Shown here: piece after piece, positions 46,673 through 56,967 of the stretch | How positions within the stretch are numbered: the first letter of the stretch is position 1 | Layout of the letters: every line of letters starts with the position of its first letter | Source of the DNA: a bacterium | Lineage (GTDB): Bacteria; Verrucomicrobiota; Verrucomicrobiia; Limisphaerales; RI-55 | NCBI GenBank assembly: GCA_016124235.1 | Contig: WGOC01000010.1 | Span: 62,001 to 126,000, forward strand | Reading direction: 5' to 3' | Length of the DNA: 64,000 nucleotides | Translations under genes and position numbers: made by a program | Notes under the pieces: generated by a model | Databases searched by the model: none | What the model was told of the DNA's origin: nothing | Seen by the model: the letters and a program-made list of their open reading frames with translations, nothing else

Positions 46673-49099
46673 ATGACCGACCTCAAATTCGCCCTCCGCC
46701 AGCTGCTGAAAAATCCCGGCTTCACCGCCGTGGCGGTGTTCACGCTTGCGCTTGGAATTGGCGCGACCACCGCCATCTTTAGCGTCGTGTATGGCGTGCT
46801 CATCGATCCCTATCCATACGCACATCCGGAAAAGATCTGGGCGCCCGGAGTCAAAACAGCGAGGAACCAGCAGGTCATGCGGCCGTATCGCAAGGACGAG
46901 TTCGAAGCGATGGCTGCAATGTCCGGGTTTGAAGATGTCATGGCGACGGCCCCCGGCGGAGCGTTGCTCGCCGGCGATTTTGCCGCCCGGGATGTCACCG
47001 CGCCCAAATTGTCTGCCAACGCGTTTCATTTCCTTGGAGTCGCGCCCGTATTGGGTCGCACGTTCGGACCTGGCGATTATTCGGCTGGCGGCATGCCCGA
47101 GCCGGTGACAGTGATCAGCTATAACCTTTGGCAACAACTTTTTGCCGGCGAGCTGAATGTTCTAAACAAGACTGTGCGTCTCGATGACAACGTCTACACG
47201 ATCATCGGTGTCATGCCCCCACGATTTGGCTGGTGGACCAGCGACGGTCTCTGGCTGCCGCTCGACGAAAAATCCGATACCAGCACTTACGTGTTTCCAA
47301 TTGCCCGACTCAAACCAGGAGTCACGCCAGCAGTTGCACGGCAACAGTTGCAAGGACTCCAAATGGAGTTTGCGAAGAACAATCCGGGTGACTTTCCCAA
47401 GGACGCCTTTGAAACCACGCTGACCAACTATCTCGAAATAACCGCGGCCAGTGGTGAAATGGCGCATACGCTGCAACTGCTTTTCGTGGCGGTTGCTTTC
47501 CTGTTGTTGATCGCGTGTGCGAACATCGCCAACCTGCAATTGGCGAGAGCGACCGGGCGCATGAAGGAAATGGCCATTCGCCTGGCCATCGGTGCGGGTC
47601 GCCTCCGGCTGGTGAGACAGTTGTTGGCGGAAAGTGTGTTGCTTTCCGCGCTTGGCGGCGTGCTCGGCCTTGCGCTCGCCATGGCGATCACAAAACTAGT
47701 GGTTATTCTGTTGCCGCAATTCAGCATACCCAATGAATCGCGCATCGAGGTGAATGGTCACGTGCTGTTCTTCTGCATCGCGATATCGCTCGTAACGGGA
47801 ATTGCCTTTGGCCTCGTGCCGGCGTTGCAATCCGCCCGTCCCAATCTTTCAGGGACACTGAAGGACGAGCGCACTTCGACGGGTTCCGTTGGCAGTGGCC
47901 GCGTTCGCTCCTCGCTGGTCATAGTGCAAGTCGCGATGTGCGTCGTGTTGCTGATCAGCGCAGGATTGACCGTTCGCAGCTTTCTCGCGCTCGCCCGCAG
48001 CGACCTGGGCTTTCGTCCCGAGAACCTCGTGACGGTGAATATTAGCATGCCGTCAACCCGATATGACACTTTGGCAAAGCGGAATCAGTTTTCGGCCGAA
48101 GTTCTGGAAAGGACTCAACACATTCCCGGCGTGGAAGCCGCCCAGATCGGCAACGGAAGCGCCCCGTTTGGCGGACCAAAATTGGACAAGTATACCATCG
48201 ACGGCCAGCCGGGCGGCGAAACCCTCGCCTTCAATTTGGTAAGCGACGGTTACTGGAAAGCTATGGGCATTGGTCTTCGCCGCGGCCGCATGATCGACGC
48301 TGATGATGTTCGCCACGGCAACCGTGTGGCGGTCATCAACGAGAGCGCCGCCAAGCTCTGGCCCGGCAGCGCAGACCCACTCGGCCGCACCATTCGCGCC
48401 GACATTCTCGAAAGCCCACCGGGTTCCGTCTTCGTGGCCACCAACATTTCCCCGGACATCACGGTGATCGGAATCTGCGCCGACGCGCGAAACAACGGTC
48501 TGGCCAACCAAACGCAGCCGGCAGTGTTCATTCCCTTCACGGTTGTCGCGCCACCGGGACGGACATTGGCGATCCGCGCACACGCCCCGCCGGCGGTCAT
48601 TTTCAAGGCGGTCGAAGAACAGATCGCGGCCATCGATCCACTGGCTCCGGTCGGCTACTTGCAAACCGCGGAACAATTGATTTCGGAACAAACCTCCCAA
48701 CCGCGATTCACGATGGCCCTTTTCAGCCTCTTTGCCGCCGCTGGTCTTACGTTGGCAACGGTTGGCCTGTTCAGTGTGCTTTCCTATTTGGTTAGTCGCC
48801 GAACGCGGGAAATCGGCGTGCGCATGGCACTCGGCGCGCAACGCAACAATGTGCTTGCTCTCGTGCTCAAGGACGGCACCCGCATGGCCGGCCTCGGCAT
48901 CCTGATCGGCAGCATTGCCAGTCTCGGAGCCACGCGCGTGCTATCCAGTCAGATTGCGCTGCACCAGGCGCATTCGATCGATCCCCTTTCGTTTGTGGCC
49001 GTGATCTCCATCCTTGGGCTCGCGGCAATTGTGGCCTGTTGGTTGCCGGCGCGGCGGGCCGCAATGGTCAATCCCACGGAGGCATTGAGAAATGAATGA
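46673..49099 (+). CDS. ADOP/MacB-type permease 8
   Basis: An 808-residue permease. FtsX domain 1 starts near residue 266 ([15 protein letters not shown]) and FtsX domain 2 near 678 ([15 protein letters not shown]). After TM1 the link is [15 protein letters not shown], and its first periplasmic domain has a Trp-rich [13 protein letters not shown] segment instead of FPxxxxLWxP. Its second periplasmic domain contains an extra [16 protein letters not shown] stretch near residue 580. The tail is [10 protein letters not shown]. It is distinct in sequence from its neighbours, though its first 100 nt are close to those of permeases 7, 9 and 10. Confidence 0.92.
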   Translation: MTDLKFALRQLLKNPGFTAVAVFTLALGIGATTAIFSVVYGVLIDPYPYAHPEKIWAPGVKTARNQQVMRPYRKDEFEAMAAMSGFEDVMATAPGGALLAGDFAARDVTAPKLSANAFHFLGVAPVLGRTFGPGDYSAGGMPEPVTVISYNLWQQLFAGELNVLNKTVRLDDNVYTIIGVMPPRFGWWTSDGLWLPLDEKSDTSTYVFPIARLKPGVTPAVARQQLQGLQMEFAKNNPGDFPKDAFETTLTNYLEITAASGEMAHTLQLLFVAVAFLLLIACANIANLQLARATGRMKEMAIRLAIGAGRLRLVRQLLAESVLLSALGGVLGLALAMAITKLVVILLPQFSIPNESRIEVNGHVLFFCIAISLVTGIAFGLVPALQSARPNLSGTLKDERTSTGSVGSGRVRSSLVIVQVAMCVVLLISAGLTVRSFLALARSDLGFRPENLVTVNISMPSTRYDTLAKRNQFSAEVLERTQHIPGVEAAQIGNGSAPFGGPKLDKYTIDGQPGGETLAFNLVSDGYWKAMGIGLRRGRMIDADDVRHGNRVAVINESAAKLWPGSADPLGRTIRADILESPPGSVFVATNISPDITVIGICADARNNGLANQTQPAVFIPFTVVAPPGRTLAIRAHAPPAVIFKAVEEQIAAIDPLAPVGYLQTAEQLISEQTSQPRFTMALFSLFAAAGLTLATVGLFSVLSYLVSRRTREIGVRMALGAQRNNVLALVLKDGTRMAGLGILIGSIASLGATRVLSSQIALHQAHSIDPLSFVAVISILGLAAIVACWLPARRAAMVNPTEALRNE

Positions 49100-49209
49100 A
49101 CGAACAAAGTGTGAAGTGTTCAGCGGGAAAACCATCGCCGACCAGAAAGCATTCAAACCTGTGCACACTTCAACTGAACACTGACCACTTGAAACTGAAA
49201 GCTTAACCC
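49100..49209. repeat. Permease-junction spacer repeat, copy 5 (110 bp, type A, short left arm)
   Basis: Very similar to copy 6 along its whole length; middle CCATCGCCGACCAGAAAGCA, right arm CTGAACACTGACCACTTGAA. The left arm has one GTGTTCAG unit instead of two. Confidence 0.88.
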
Positions 49210-51663
49210 ATGACCGACCTCAAATTTGCCATCCGACAGTTGCTCAGAACTCCCGGCTTCACCGCTGTGGCCGTGCTGACGCTCGCGCTCGGCATCGGCG
49301 CGAATACCGCGATTTTCAGTGTGATCAATGCGGTCCTCCTGAAGCCGTTGCCGTATCACGATCCAGACCGGATCATGGTCGTCTGGGCGGACAATCCGAC
49401 GTTCAATCTGGGCATTCACGAATTGCCTCCGTCCCAACTCGACCTGGTGGACTGGCGTCAACAGGCCTCGTCATTCGAACAGCTGGCCGGCTTTGAATCG
49501 ACGACCATTGACCTTAATCGCAGCGGCGAGACAACGCGCGTCGGCGCCGTGGCCGTGACGACAAATTTCTTCGCAACGATCGGCATGCAGCCGGCATTGG
49601 GGAGAAGTTTTTCCAGCGAAGAGGAACAACCGGGCAAGGATAAAGTCGTGGTGGTTAGTGACGGGCTGTGGCAACGCGAGTTTGGCCGGGACCCGGATCT
49701 GATTGGCAAGTCGATCACGTTGAACAATGAGAGTCGGACCGTGATTGGGATCATGCCATCGGGTTTCAATTTTCCGCGGAGCGCCGAAATGCCGGCGCCC
49801 TATAACCTGGCCGCCCGATCCGACCTTTGGGTGCCGCTGGCTCGGGATGCGGCGTTTTGGCAGGACGACGTCAACCGACAACTCATCGTGATTGGCCGAT
49901 TGAAAGCGGGGGTATCGCGGTCCCGCGCCCAGGGTGAAATGGATGCGATTGCGCAACGGACCGCCCAAGAGCGCGCGTCGACCCACACCGGTTGGAGCAC
50001 TCATCTACGGCCGTTGGCAATCCAGATGGCCGGCAAAACTCGTCCGGTTCTGTGCGTGTTATTGGGTGCGGTCGCATTTGTATTGCTCATTGCGTGTGCG
50101 AACATCGCAAGCCTGCTGCTCTGTCGTTCGGCGTCACGTCGCAAGGAAATGGCCATCCGCGCCGCAATCGGAGCCGCGCGCGGCCGGGTGATCCGCCAAC
50201 TGCTGACGGAGAGCGCGCTTCTCGCGCTGCTGGGCGGTGGTTTCGGCCTGCTGCTCGGGGCACTTGGTTTGAAGGCTTTGCTGGCGTTGAGTCCGTCTCA
50301 TGTTCTCCGATTGCATGAGGCTTCCCTGAATGGACCCGTACTACTATTTACACTGGCTCTTTCCTTGGCAACCGGCGTGTTGTTCGGACTGGTTCCAGCC
50401 TTTCACGCGTCACAAATTAATCTCAGCGAAGTGCTGAACGCCGCCGGGCGCGGCAGTTCTTACGGTGGTCGTCGACGCAGTCACGTGGGGCTGGTCACCG
50501 CCGAAGTGGCCGTCGCCTTCACCCTGCTGGTTGGGGCGGCGTTGGTGATCCAAAGCTTTCAAAGACTGCTGGCACTGGACCCGGGTTTTTCGAAGACCGG
50601 GGTTTCCGCGTTCAGCGTCACATTTCGCGGTGAACGCTATGCCAAAGGCGAGGCGCGGATTGCATTCTTTCACGGGGTCAAGGAACAACTTCAAAACCTG
50701 CCCGGCGTCACCGACGTCGCGGTCATCTCGCACTTGCCGCTCAGCGGCAACGAGAACATGTCCTATTTCTTCATCGAAGGTGCCGAGCCGCCGAAGCCCG
50801 GCCACGAACCGCTCGCAGAACATCGGATTGTGTCGTCCGACTATTTTCAAACGATGGGTGTCAGTCTCGTACGCGGGCGAACCTTTGGTGAATCCGATTC
50901 ACAGGGAAAGCCCTTGGTCGCCGTTGTTAACGAGACCTTTGCCCACACCTTTTTTCCTGCCGGCGACGCCATCGGTAAGCGGATTCGATTGAAAGATGCC
51001 AACGAAAATGAGTGGTGCCAGATAGTGGGAATCGTGCACGACGTTCGCGCGATGGCTCTCGATATAAACCCGACGCCAGGTTACTATTTTGCCTATTCCC
51101 AATTTCCAAATTATTGGGACGAAATGACGGTGGTCGTGCGAGGCCTGGCTGCCGCCTCACCAGCGGCCACCGAGGACGTCTTGCGCCACGAAATGAAGGC
51201 GGTTGATCCCGCGATGCCAGTGGCCAATTTCCAAACCATCGAGAACCTCGTCTCGAACGCAATGGCGCAACCGCGGTTCGGCTCGCTTGTGCTGGGTTTG
51301 TTCGCGGCGACTGCACTTCTATTGACCATCGTCGGTCTCTACGGCGTCGTCGCCTACACGGTGAGCCAGCGGTTTCGCGAACTTGGCATCCGTGTCGTGC
51401 TCGGCGCGCGACGCAATGAAATCAACCGCATGGTGCTCAAGCAGGGGATGCGGCCGGTATTGGTCGGACTCGCACTCGGACTCGCGGCAGCCCTGGGACT
51501 CAGCCGGCTGCTTTCTTCGTTACTATTTGAAATCAATCCCGCGGACCCTGCGACATTTCTTGCCGCGATTGTCATTCTGATCAGTGTCACGACCCTGGCG
51601 TGCTGGTTGCCCGCCCGGCGGGCTTCGCTGGTCGATCCCATGGAGGCTTTGAGAAATGAATGA
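49210..51663 (+). CDS. ADOP/MacB-type permease 9
   Basis: An 817-residue permease. FtsX domain 1 starts near residue 278 ([15 protein letters not shown]; note IASLLLCRS where Asn is usual) and FtsX domain 2 near 690 ([18 protein letters not shown]). The first periplasmic domain includes [20 protein letters not shown] and a Pro/Ala stretch [20 protein letters not shown]. The second has [16 protein letters not shown], an aromatic-rich segment. Tail [11 protein letters not shown]. Its flanking spacers, copies 5 and 6, are near-identical to each other, which makes this gene a candidate for deletion or exchange by recombination. Confidence 0.92.
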   Translation: MTDLKFAIRQLLRTPGFTAVAVLTLALGIGANTAIFSVINAVLLKPLPYHDPDRIMVVWADNPTFNLGIHELPPSQLDLVDWRQQASSFEQLAGFESTTIDLNRSGETTRVGAVAVTTNFFATIGMQPALGRSFSSEEEQPGKDKVVVVSDGLWQREFGRDPDLIGKSITLNNESRTVIGIMPSGFNFPRSAEMPAPYNLAARSDLWVPLARDAAFWQDDVNRQLIVIGRLKAGVSRSRAQGEMDAIAQRTAQERASTHTGWSTHLRPLAIQMAGKTRPVLCVLLGAVAFVLLIACANIASLLLCRSASRRKEMAIRAAIGAARGRVIRQLLTESALLALLGGGFGLLLGALGLKALLALSPSHVLRLHEASLNGPVLLFTLALSLATGVLFGLVPAFHASQINLSEVLNAAGRGSSYGGRRRSHVGLVTAEVAVAFTLLVGAALVIQSFQRLLALDPGFSKTGVSAFSVTFRGERYAKGEARIAFFHGVKEQLQNLPGVTDVAVISHLPLSGNENMSYFFIEGAEPPKPGHEPLAEHRIVSSDYFQTMGVSLVRGRTFGESDSQGKPLVAVVNETFAHTFFPAGDAIGKRIRLKDANENEWCQIVGIVHDVRAMALDINPTPGYYFAYSQFPNYWDEMTVVVRGLAAASPAATEDVLRHEMKAVDPAMPVANFQTIENLVSNAMAQPRFGSLVLGLFAATALLLTIVGLYGVVAYTVSQRFRELGIRVVLGARRNEINRMVLKQGMRPVLVGLALGLAAALGLSRLLSSLLFEINPADPATFLAAIVILISVTTLACWLPARRASLVDPMEALRNE

Positions 51664-51773
51664 ATGAACAAAGTGCGAAGTGTTCAGTGGGGAAACCACC
51701 GCCGACCAGAAAGCATTCAAACGTGTGCGCACCTCAACTGAACACTGACCACTTAAAACTGAAAACTTAGCCC
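51664..51773. repeat. Permease-junction spacer repeat, copy 6 (110 bp, type A, short left arm)
   Basis: Same length and nearly the same sequence as copy 5; middle CCACCGCCGACCAGAAAGCA, right arm CTGAACACTGACCACTTAAA. Confidence 0.88.
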
Positions 51774-54200
51774 ATGTCCGATCTAAGATTCGCTCTTCGC
51801 CAGTTGCTCAAAAACCCCGGCTTCACCGCCGTGGCGGTGCTCACGCTCGCGCTGGGCATTGGTGCGAACACCGCGATCTTCGGCGCCTTGTATCAGGTTG
51901 TGCTAAAGCCGTTGCCGTTTCCGGATTCTGATCAACTTGTCCAAATCAGTGGTCAATCACAAAACGCCGAGCACACGACCCGCGATCTAAGCGTTAACGA
52001 TTTTCGACTGCTCGAGGAATCCATACGACCGTACTTGGCGATCGCCGGCGAAGTAAACGAGATCCGCAATTTGTCCGGCGCCGGAATTCCACTTCGGGCC
52101 TGGGGCGCACGCGTTTCGCCGCGATTTTTTGATGTGCTTGGCGTGTCGCCAATTATCGGTCGCACCTTTGCGACAAACGAATTCATCGCCGGCGCAAACC
52201 AGGTGGTGATTCTCACCCACGCGCTCTGGCAGGAACGCTTCGGCGGGCGGAAGGACATCATCGGCGAACACGTGATCCTGGACGGTCGATCGATGACCGT
52301 GTGCGGAGTGATGCCACCTTCGTTTCAATTTCCCCACAAACTAACGACCTACTGGACGCCGCTCGTGTTGACCGCCGACGAGATCGCGGAATCAGACAGC
52401 CCACTGCTCTCCGTGGTTGGACGCATGGCAAACGGCGTATCAGGTCCCGAACTGTTGGCGCGGCTGCAGTCGCTTTCCCAAAGTCTGCCGGAAAACAAGG
52501 GCGCCAAGCGTTCGGAATTTGTCGCCCTGACAGGCACGCAACTCCTGACCGAGCGACTTGGCGATTCGCGGCGTGTCCTGTGGATTCTCTTCGCCGCCGT
52601 GACCTGTGCGACGCTGATCGGTGCGGCGAACCTGATCAATCTGTTTCTCACGCGGGTGAGCGCGCGGCAAAAGGAGTTCGCGGTGCGCATCGCGCTGGGA
52701 GCCAGGCGACGACGAATCGTGCGGCAGTGGTTGAGCGAATCGTTGCTCCTTTCGTTGACGGCCGGTGCACTCGGACTTGTGCTCGCGACCTGGTCGATAA
52801 AACTGCTGCGAACGTATGCGCCATACGGGCTGCCTCGCGCCGACGAGATTGCGCTGGATCCGACGATTATCGCGTTTGCGTTTGTGCTGGCCCTGCTGCT
52901 GGGAATGGGCGCGTCTCTGTTTCCCCTAGTTCATTTCCTTTTGCGAAACCGCGAAGGCAATACCCTGCTTCGCAATCGCGACGGTGTGAGTCCGGCGGGT
53001 CGCGGCCGACGTTCGTGGTTGGTGCTGACCCAATCGGCGGTCGCCACCGTGCTCCTGATCGGTGCGGGATTGCTGTGGACGAGTTTTCAGCGCGTGATCG
53101 CCGTCGATCCTGGATTCACGGGCGAACACTTGTTGACTGCGCGCGTTGTGTTGTCGGAGGGAAAGTACGACGACGACGCTCACCGCAGAAATTTTTACCG
53201 CCAACTCACCGAGCGAGCGTCCGCTTTACCTGAAGTTTCGGCGGCGGGACTGGTGAATTCGCTACCGCTGAGCGAAATCAACTTCCGCCGGCCGATTACG
53301 ATCGAGAATTACGAGCCGTCCGGCGGCACCGTCAATGGCGAGTCCGTTCGCGGGAATTATGTTTCCGTCAGCGAGAACTATTTCTCGTTGATGGGCATCC
53401 CGATGCTCGCCGGGCGTTCCTTCGAACCCGCTGATGAAACGGGCGCGCCGGTCGTCGTGATCAGCGAAACACTGGCGCACCGATATTTTCCGAACAGCGA
53501 TGCGATTGGCCGGCGCATAAAAATCGGCCCCGGGAAATGGCGTCCGTGGATGACCGTGGTTGGCGTGGTCGCTGACGTGAAAAGCATCGGGCGCGACACG
53601 CCGGCGGAACCCACGTTCTACGTGCCCTGCCTCCAGCCGGAGCTTCCCACCTACACGATGCAGGGAATGTTTCTCGTCGTGAAAACACGAGTCGCACCGG
53701 ACGCGATCGTCAATCGATTGCGCGGCGAATTATACGACATCGATCCCGACCTCGCGCTGGCCAACATCGAGACCATGGATGAGCGCCTCCAAGATTCCGT
53801 CGCCGACCGTCAGTTTCAATCCACACTCATGGCACTGTTCGCCGCGCTCGCCGTCGTCCTCGCGATGACCGGTGTGTTCGGCGTGTTGTCGTGTGTCGTC
53901 GCTGATCGCCAGCGCGAACTGGGCGTCAGGATGGCGTTGGGCTCCAGTCGTTCCGGATTGTTTCGATTGGTTTTGCAACAGGGTTTGAAGCCGGTATTCG
54001 CGGGGATCGCCCTTGGTTGGGTGTTGGCTTTTCTTTTCCGCGGCGCGCTGGCGGGCCTGCTTTTTGGTATTTCGTCGAATGACCCTCGAACGTTTTTGTT
54101 GGTGGGAATGGCATTCACCACCGTTGCAACGTTGGCATGCCTGATCCCCGCCCGTCGCGCCGCGTCCATTGATCCCATGGAAGCCTTGCGAACCGAATGA
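51774..54200 (+). CDS. ADOP/MacB-type permease 10
   Basis: An 808-residue permease. TM1 reads GANTAIFGALYQVVLKPLPF. FtsX domain 1 starts near residue 266 and is unusual (AANLINLFLTRVSARQKEFA where most have CANxANLLLAR), FtsX domain 2 near 681 (DRQRELGVRMALGSS, preceded by FGVLSCVVA). The link after FtsX 1 holds a near-duplicated LLRNREGNT / LLRNRDGVS segment. Tail SIDPMEALRTE. Start ATG 51774 follows spacer copy 6; it begins MSDLRFALRQ while most neighbours begin MTDLKF. Confidence 0.92.
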   Translation: MSDLRFALRQLLKNPGFTAVAVLTLALGIGANTAIFGALYQVVLKPLPFPDSDQLVQISGQSQNAEHTTRDLSVNDFRLLEESIRPYLAIAGEVNEIRNLSGAGIPLRAWGARVSPRFFDVLGVSPIIGRTFATNEFIAGANQVVILTHALWQERFGGRKDIIGEHVILDGRSMTVCGVMPPSFQFPHKLTTYWTPLVLTADEIAESDSPLLSVVGRMANGVSGPELLARLQSLSQSLPENKGAKRSEFVALTGTQLLTERLGDSRRVLWILFAAVTCATLIGAANLINLFLTRVSARQKEFAVRIALGARRRRIVRQWLSESLLLSLTAGALGLVLATWSIKLLRTYAPYGLPRADEIALDPTIIAFAFVLALLLGMGASLFPLVHFLLRNREGNTLLRNRDGVSPAGRGRRSWLVLTQSAVATVLLIGAGLLWTSFQRVIAVDPGFTGEHLLTARVVLSEGKYDDDAHRRNFYRQLTERASALPEVSAAGLVNSLPLSEINFRRPITIENYEPSGGTVNGESVRGNYVSVSENYFSLMGIPMLAGRSFEPADETGAPVVVISETLAHRYFPNSDAIGRRIKIGPGKWRPWMTVVGVVADVKSIGRDTPAEPTFYVPCLQPELPTYTMQGMFLVVKTRVAPDAIVNRLRGELYDIDPDLALANIETMDERLQDSVADRQFQSTLMALFAALAVVLAMTGVFGVLSCVVADRQRELGVRMALGSSRSGLFRLVLQQGLKPVFAGIALGWVLAFLFRGALAGLLFGISSNDPRTFLLVGMAFTTVATLACLIPARRAASIDPMEALRTE

Positions 54201-54324
54201 AAGAAAAGTGTTCAGTGCGTAGTTTTAAGCTTTCAGCCGGGAAACAGGCTGCGGGAGACACTCACTTGGCTACTCGTTCGCGACTGAACTGACCACTGAC
54301 CGCTTGAAACTGAAAACTTAGCCC
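54201..54324. repeat. Permease-junction spacer repeat, copy 7 (124 bp, type B, most diverged)
   Basis: Left arm AAAGTGTTCAGTGCGTAGTT then TTAAGCTTTCAG; right arm ACTGACCGCTTGAAACTGAA then AACTTAGCCC. The GAACACT of the right arm reads GAACTGACCACT here. Confidence 0.78.
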
Positions 54325-56844
54325 ATGACCGACCTCAAATTTGCCGCTCGCCAATTGTTGAAGAACAAAGGCTTCGCCGCGGTTGCCGTGCTCACGCTCG
54401 CACTCGGCATCGGCGCCAACGCGACGATTCTTTCCATCGTCAATTCGATCCTGATCAGGCCAATCCGTGCGCTTCATCCCGAGCAACTCGTGGGCGTTTA
54501 TCAACACGAACGCAAGAACCCCAATGCTTACGCACTGTTTTCGTATCCGGACTTCGCGGACTTGCGGGCCACCTCGAATTCTCCGTTCGCCGATTTGTTC
54601 GCCTTTGGCCGTGCCTCCGTTGCGCTGCAGCGCGAACTCACGAAGGAAATTCCCGTCAATCTGGTCAGCGCGAATTTCTTCTCCGCTCTCGGAATATCCG
54701 CGGAAATGGGCAGAACGTTTCTGCCGGACGAGGAAACGTCGGGCGCTCCCGTGGCCGTGCTCACTCATTCGTTCTGGACAAAGCTCGGAGCGGATCCGGC
54801 AATCATCGGACAGAAGCTCAAATTGACGCGCGGCGAGGTAAACGTGATCGGCGTGATGCCCAAGGGTTTCACGGGCGCGCAAATGTTGGCGCCGGACATG
54901 TTTCTTCCACTGGGAACTTCAGCGGATCTCACGTCAGGTCCCGGCGACGCATCCCAGCTTTCGAAACGCGGCGATCACCGTTTCATGCTCATGGCGCGGC
55001 TGAAGCAGGGCATGAATCTTCGGAACGTCGGCAGTGCATTGGCGGTGATGAGTGAGCAATACCCGATCGCCGATCCTGGCCAACCGAAGGACCGGATTTT
55101 AATGTGCGCACCGCCGTCGCGTTTCAATTTCAGTGCCGGACCGGACCGCAAAAAGGGTGGGCTCACCAAGGTCGCCGGCTTCGCGTTCGGCCTGTCCGCC
55201 CTGGTCTTGATCATCGCCTGTTTCAACCTCGCCAACGTGATGCTGGCGCGCGGCTCATCCCGCCGAAAAGAGATCGCCGTTCGCCTGGCGCTGGGAGCCC
55301 GCCGCAGTCGGGTCATTCGACAATTGCTCACCGAAGGATTTTTGCTGGCCCTCCTCGGAAGCGTCGCCGGGGTGCTCGTTTCATTCGCCGCCACAAAACT
55401 GCTTGCGACGTTCATTTACTCAGGCGCGGGAATGCCGGCGGACTTTCCCATCTTCAACTTCGCACCCGACTGGCGGGTTTTCGTTGTCCTCCTTCTGCTC
55501 GGAGGCTTGGCCACACTGTTTTTCGCGCTGGGGCCTGCCTGGAAACTTGTCCGTTTGGACGTGAACTCAGATTTGAAGCAACACACGGGAGAAGATGCCC
55601 GCGCGTCCGGCTTCCGACGCATTTCCATTCGCAACATGCTGGCCATCGGCCAGATGGCTTTTTCCCTCGCGCTGCTGATTGCCGCTTCCCTGTTCATCCG
55701 GAGCGCGATCAAGGCCTACGACGCCAACCCCGGTTTCGCATTTGGATCGAATTTCTACGTCGCGATCAATCCCGCACTTTCCGGGTATCCGGGCAAGCGC
55801 GCATGGGAATTGAACCGCGAGGCAACCGAAAAACTGTCCGCGCTGCCGGGGGTTGAATCTGTCAGTTCGGCATCCAGCATTCCGTTTGGCGTCCAGTACG
55901 AATCCCGCAGGGTTCAGCTCGGCGGTGCTCCGGCCCCGAACGATCAAGTGGCTACTTTGGCGGACGGGGGAACAATCGAGGCCCAATACAACGTGGTCGG
56001 CGCAAACTACTTTCAAACGCTGGGAATCCCTTTGCTGAACGGGCGGGGATTCGAACGACACGAAGGGGAATCCACCAACGCCAGCCCAGTCGCGATCATC
56101 AGTCAAAATCTGGCCGATCAATTGTGGCCCGGAACCAACACACTCGGCCGCACAATCCAGTTTCCCACTTACGACAAAGACCGAACGCCCACCCTCCTCA
56201 CCATTGTCGGCGTCGTTCCGGCAAGCCATTGGCGGCTCTTCGAAGGCAAGGCGCCATCGGAAGTATTTGTTCCGCTGATTCAGGATCTTCATCCGGACTT
56301 CAAACTCCTTGTCCGCGTCGCTCCCGGCATGGATCCGGTGCCGCTCATGAACTCGGCCCGCGATGAATTGCGTCGCCTCGACGCGAACATTCCGATTACC
56401 GCAATCAAGACTTTGAAAGCGATGCACCAAGATGGCCCCAACGTGCGGGTGACCGAGTTTGCGTCCATTCTGTTCGGAACATTTGGAGCACTCGCGTTGT
56501 TCCTGAGCGCACTCGGTGTTTACGGTCTGCGGGCCTATGCCGTCAGTCGACGGGCCCGCGAAATCGGCATACGCATGGCCATCGGTGCGACAGGAAAAAA
56601 CGTCGTGCGCATGCTGGTGCGCGAAGGACTTTGGCTGGCCGTGTTTGGTTTAGGAATCGGGGTCCCTCTCGCTTTGGCGGTCGGAAAAATTGCGGGACGC
56701 TACCTGTACCAAGTGTCGTCCATCGATCCGCTCAGCTTCGCCGCGATGCCGCTGTTTCTTGTCACCATGGCGTGGATCGCCTGCTGGCTGCCCGCCCGAC
56801 GCGCGGCAAACGTCGATCCGATTGAAGCATTACGAAATGAATAA
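54325..56844 (+). CDS. ADOP/MacB-type permease 11
   Basis: An 839-residue permease, second longest. FtsX domain 1 starts near residue 281 (SRRKEIAVRLALGAR) and FtsX domain 2 near 712 (RRAREIGIRMAIGAT). TM1 is followed by INSILIRPIRALHPEQLVGV, and FALGPAWKLVRLDVNSDLKQ ends the first FtsX part; both resemble permease 2 (FALGPAIRLGRNDVNHDLK) more than its direct neighbours. Extra residues lie in the second periplasmic domain (QLGGAPAPNDQVATLADGG). Tail NVDPIEALRNE. The scattered place of this subtype argues against simple stepwise tandem copying. Confidence 0.92.
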   Translation: MTDLKFAARQLLKNKGFAAVAVLTLALGIGANATILSIVNSILIRPIRALHPEQLVGVYQHERKNPNAYALFSYPDFADLRATSNSPFADLFAFGRASVALQRELTKEIPVNLVSANFFSALGISAEMGRTFLPDEETSGAPVAVLTHSFWTKLGADPAIIGQKLKLTRGEVNVIGVMPKGFTGAQMLAPDMFLPLGTSADLTSGPGDASQLSKRGDHRFMLMARLKQGMNLRNVGSALAVMSEQYPIADPGQPKDRILMCAPPSRFNFSAGPDRKKGGLTKVAGFAFGLSALVLIIACFNLANVMLARGSSRRKEIAVRLALGARRSRVIRQLLTEGFLLALLGSVAGVLVSFAATKLLATFIYSGAGMPADFPIFNFAPDWRVFVVLLLLGGLATLFFALGPAWKLVRLDVNSDLKQHTGEDARASGFRRISIRNMLAIGQMAFSLALLIAASLFIRSAIKAYDANPGFAFGSNFYVAINPALSGYPGKRAWELNREATEKLSALPGVESVSSASSIPFGVQYESRRVQLGGAPAPNDQVATLADGGTIEAQYNVVGANYFQTLGIPLLNGRGFERHEGESTNASPVAIISQNLADQLWPGTNTLGRTIQFPTYDKDRTPTLLTIVGVVPASHWRLFEGKAPSEVFVPLIQDLHPDFKLLVRVAPGMDPVPLMNSARDELRRLDANIPITAIKTLKAMHQDGPNVRVTEFASILFGTFGALALFLSALGVYGLRAYAVSRRAREIGIRMAIGATGKNVVRMLVREGLWLAVFGLGIGVPLALAVGKIAGRYLYQVSSIDPLSFAAMPLFLVTMAWIACWLPARRAANVDPIEALRNE

Positions 56845-56967
56845 ACTCCAAAGTGTGAAGTGTTCAGTGGCGAGTGTTCAGTGGGGGAGCCATCGCCAAC
56901 CAGAAAAAATTCAAACTTGCACCCGCCTCAACTGAAAACTGACCACTTGAAACTTAAAACTTAACCT
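56845..56967. repeat. Permease-junction spacer repeat, copy 8 (123 bp, type A)
   Basis: Left arm GTGTTCAGTGGCGAGTGTTC; middle ATCGCCAACCAGAAAAAATT; right arm CTGAAAACTGACCACTTGAA then ACTTAAAACTTAACCT before the ATG. Confidence 0.85.
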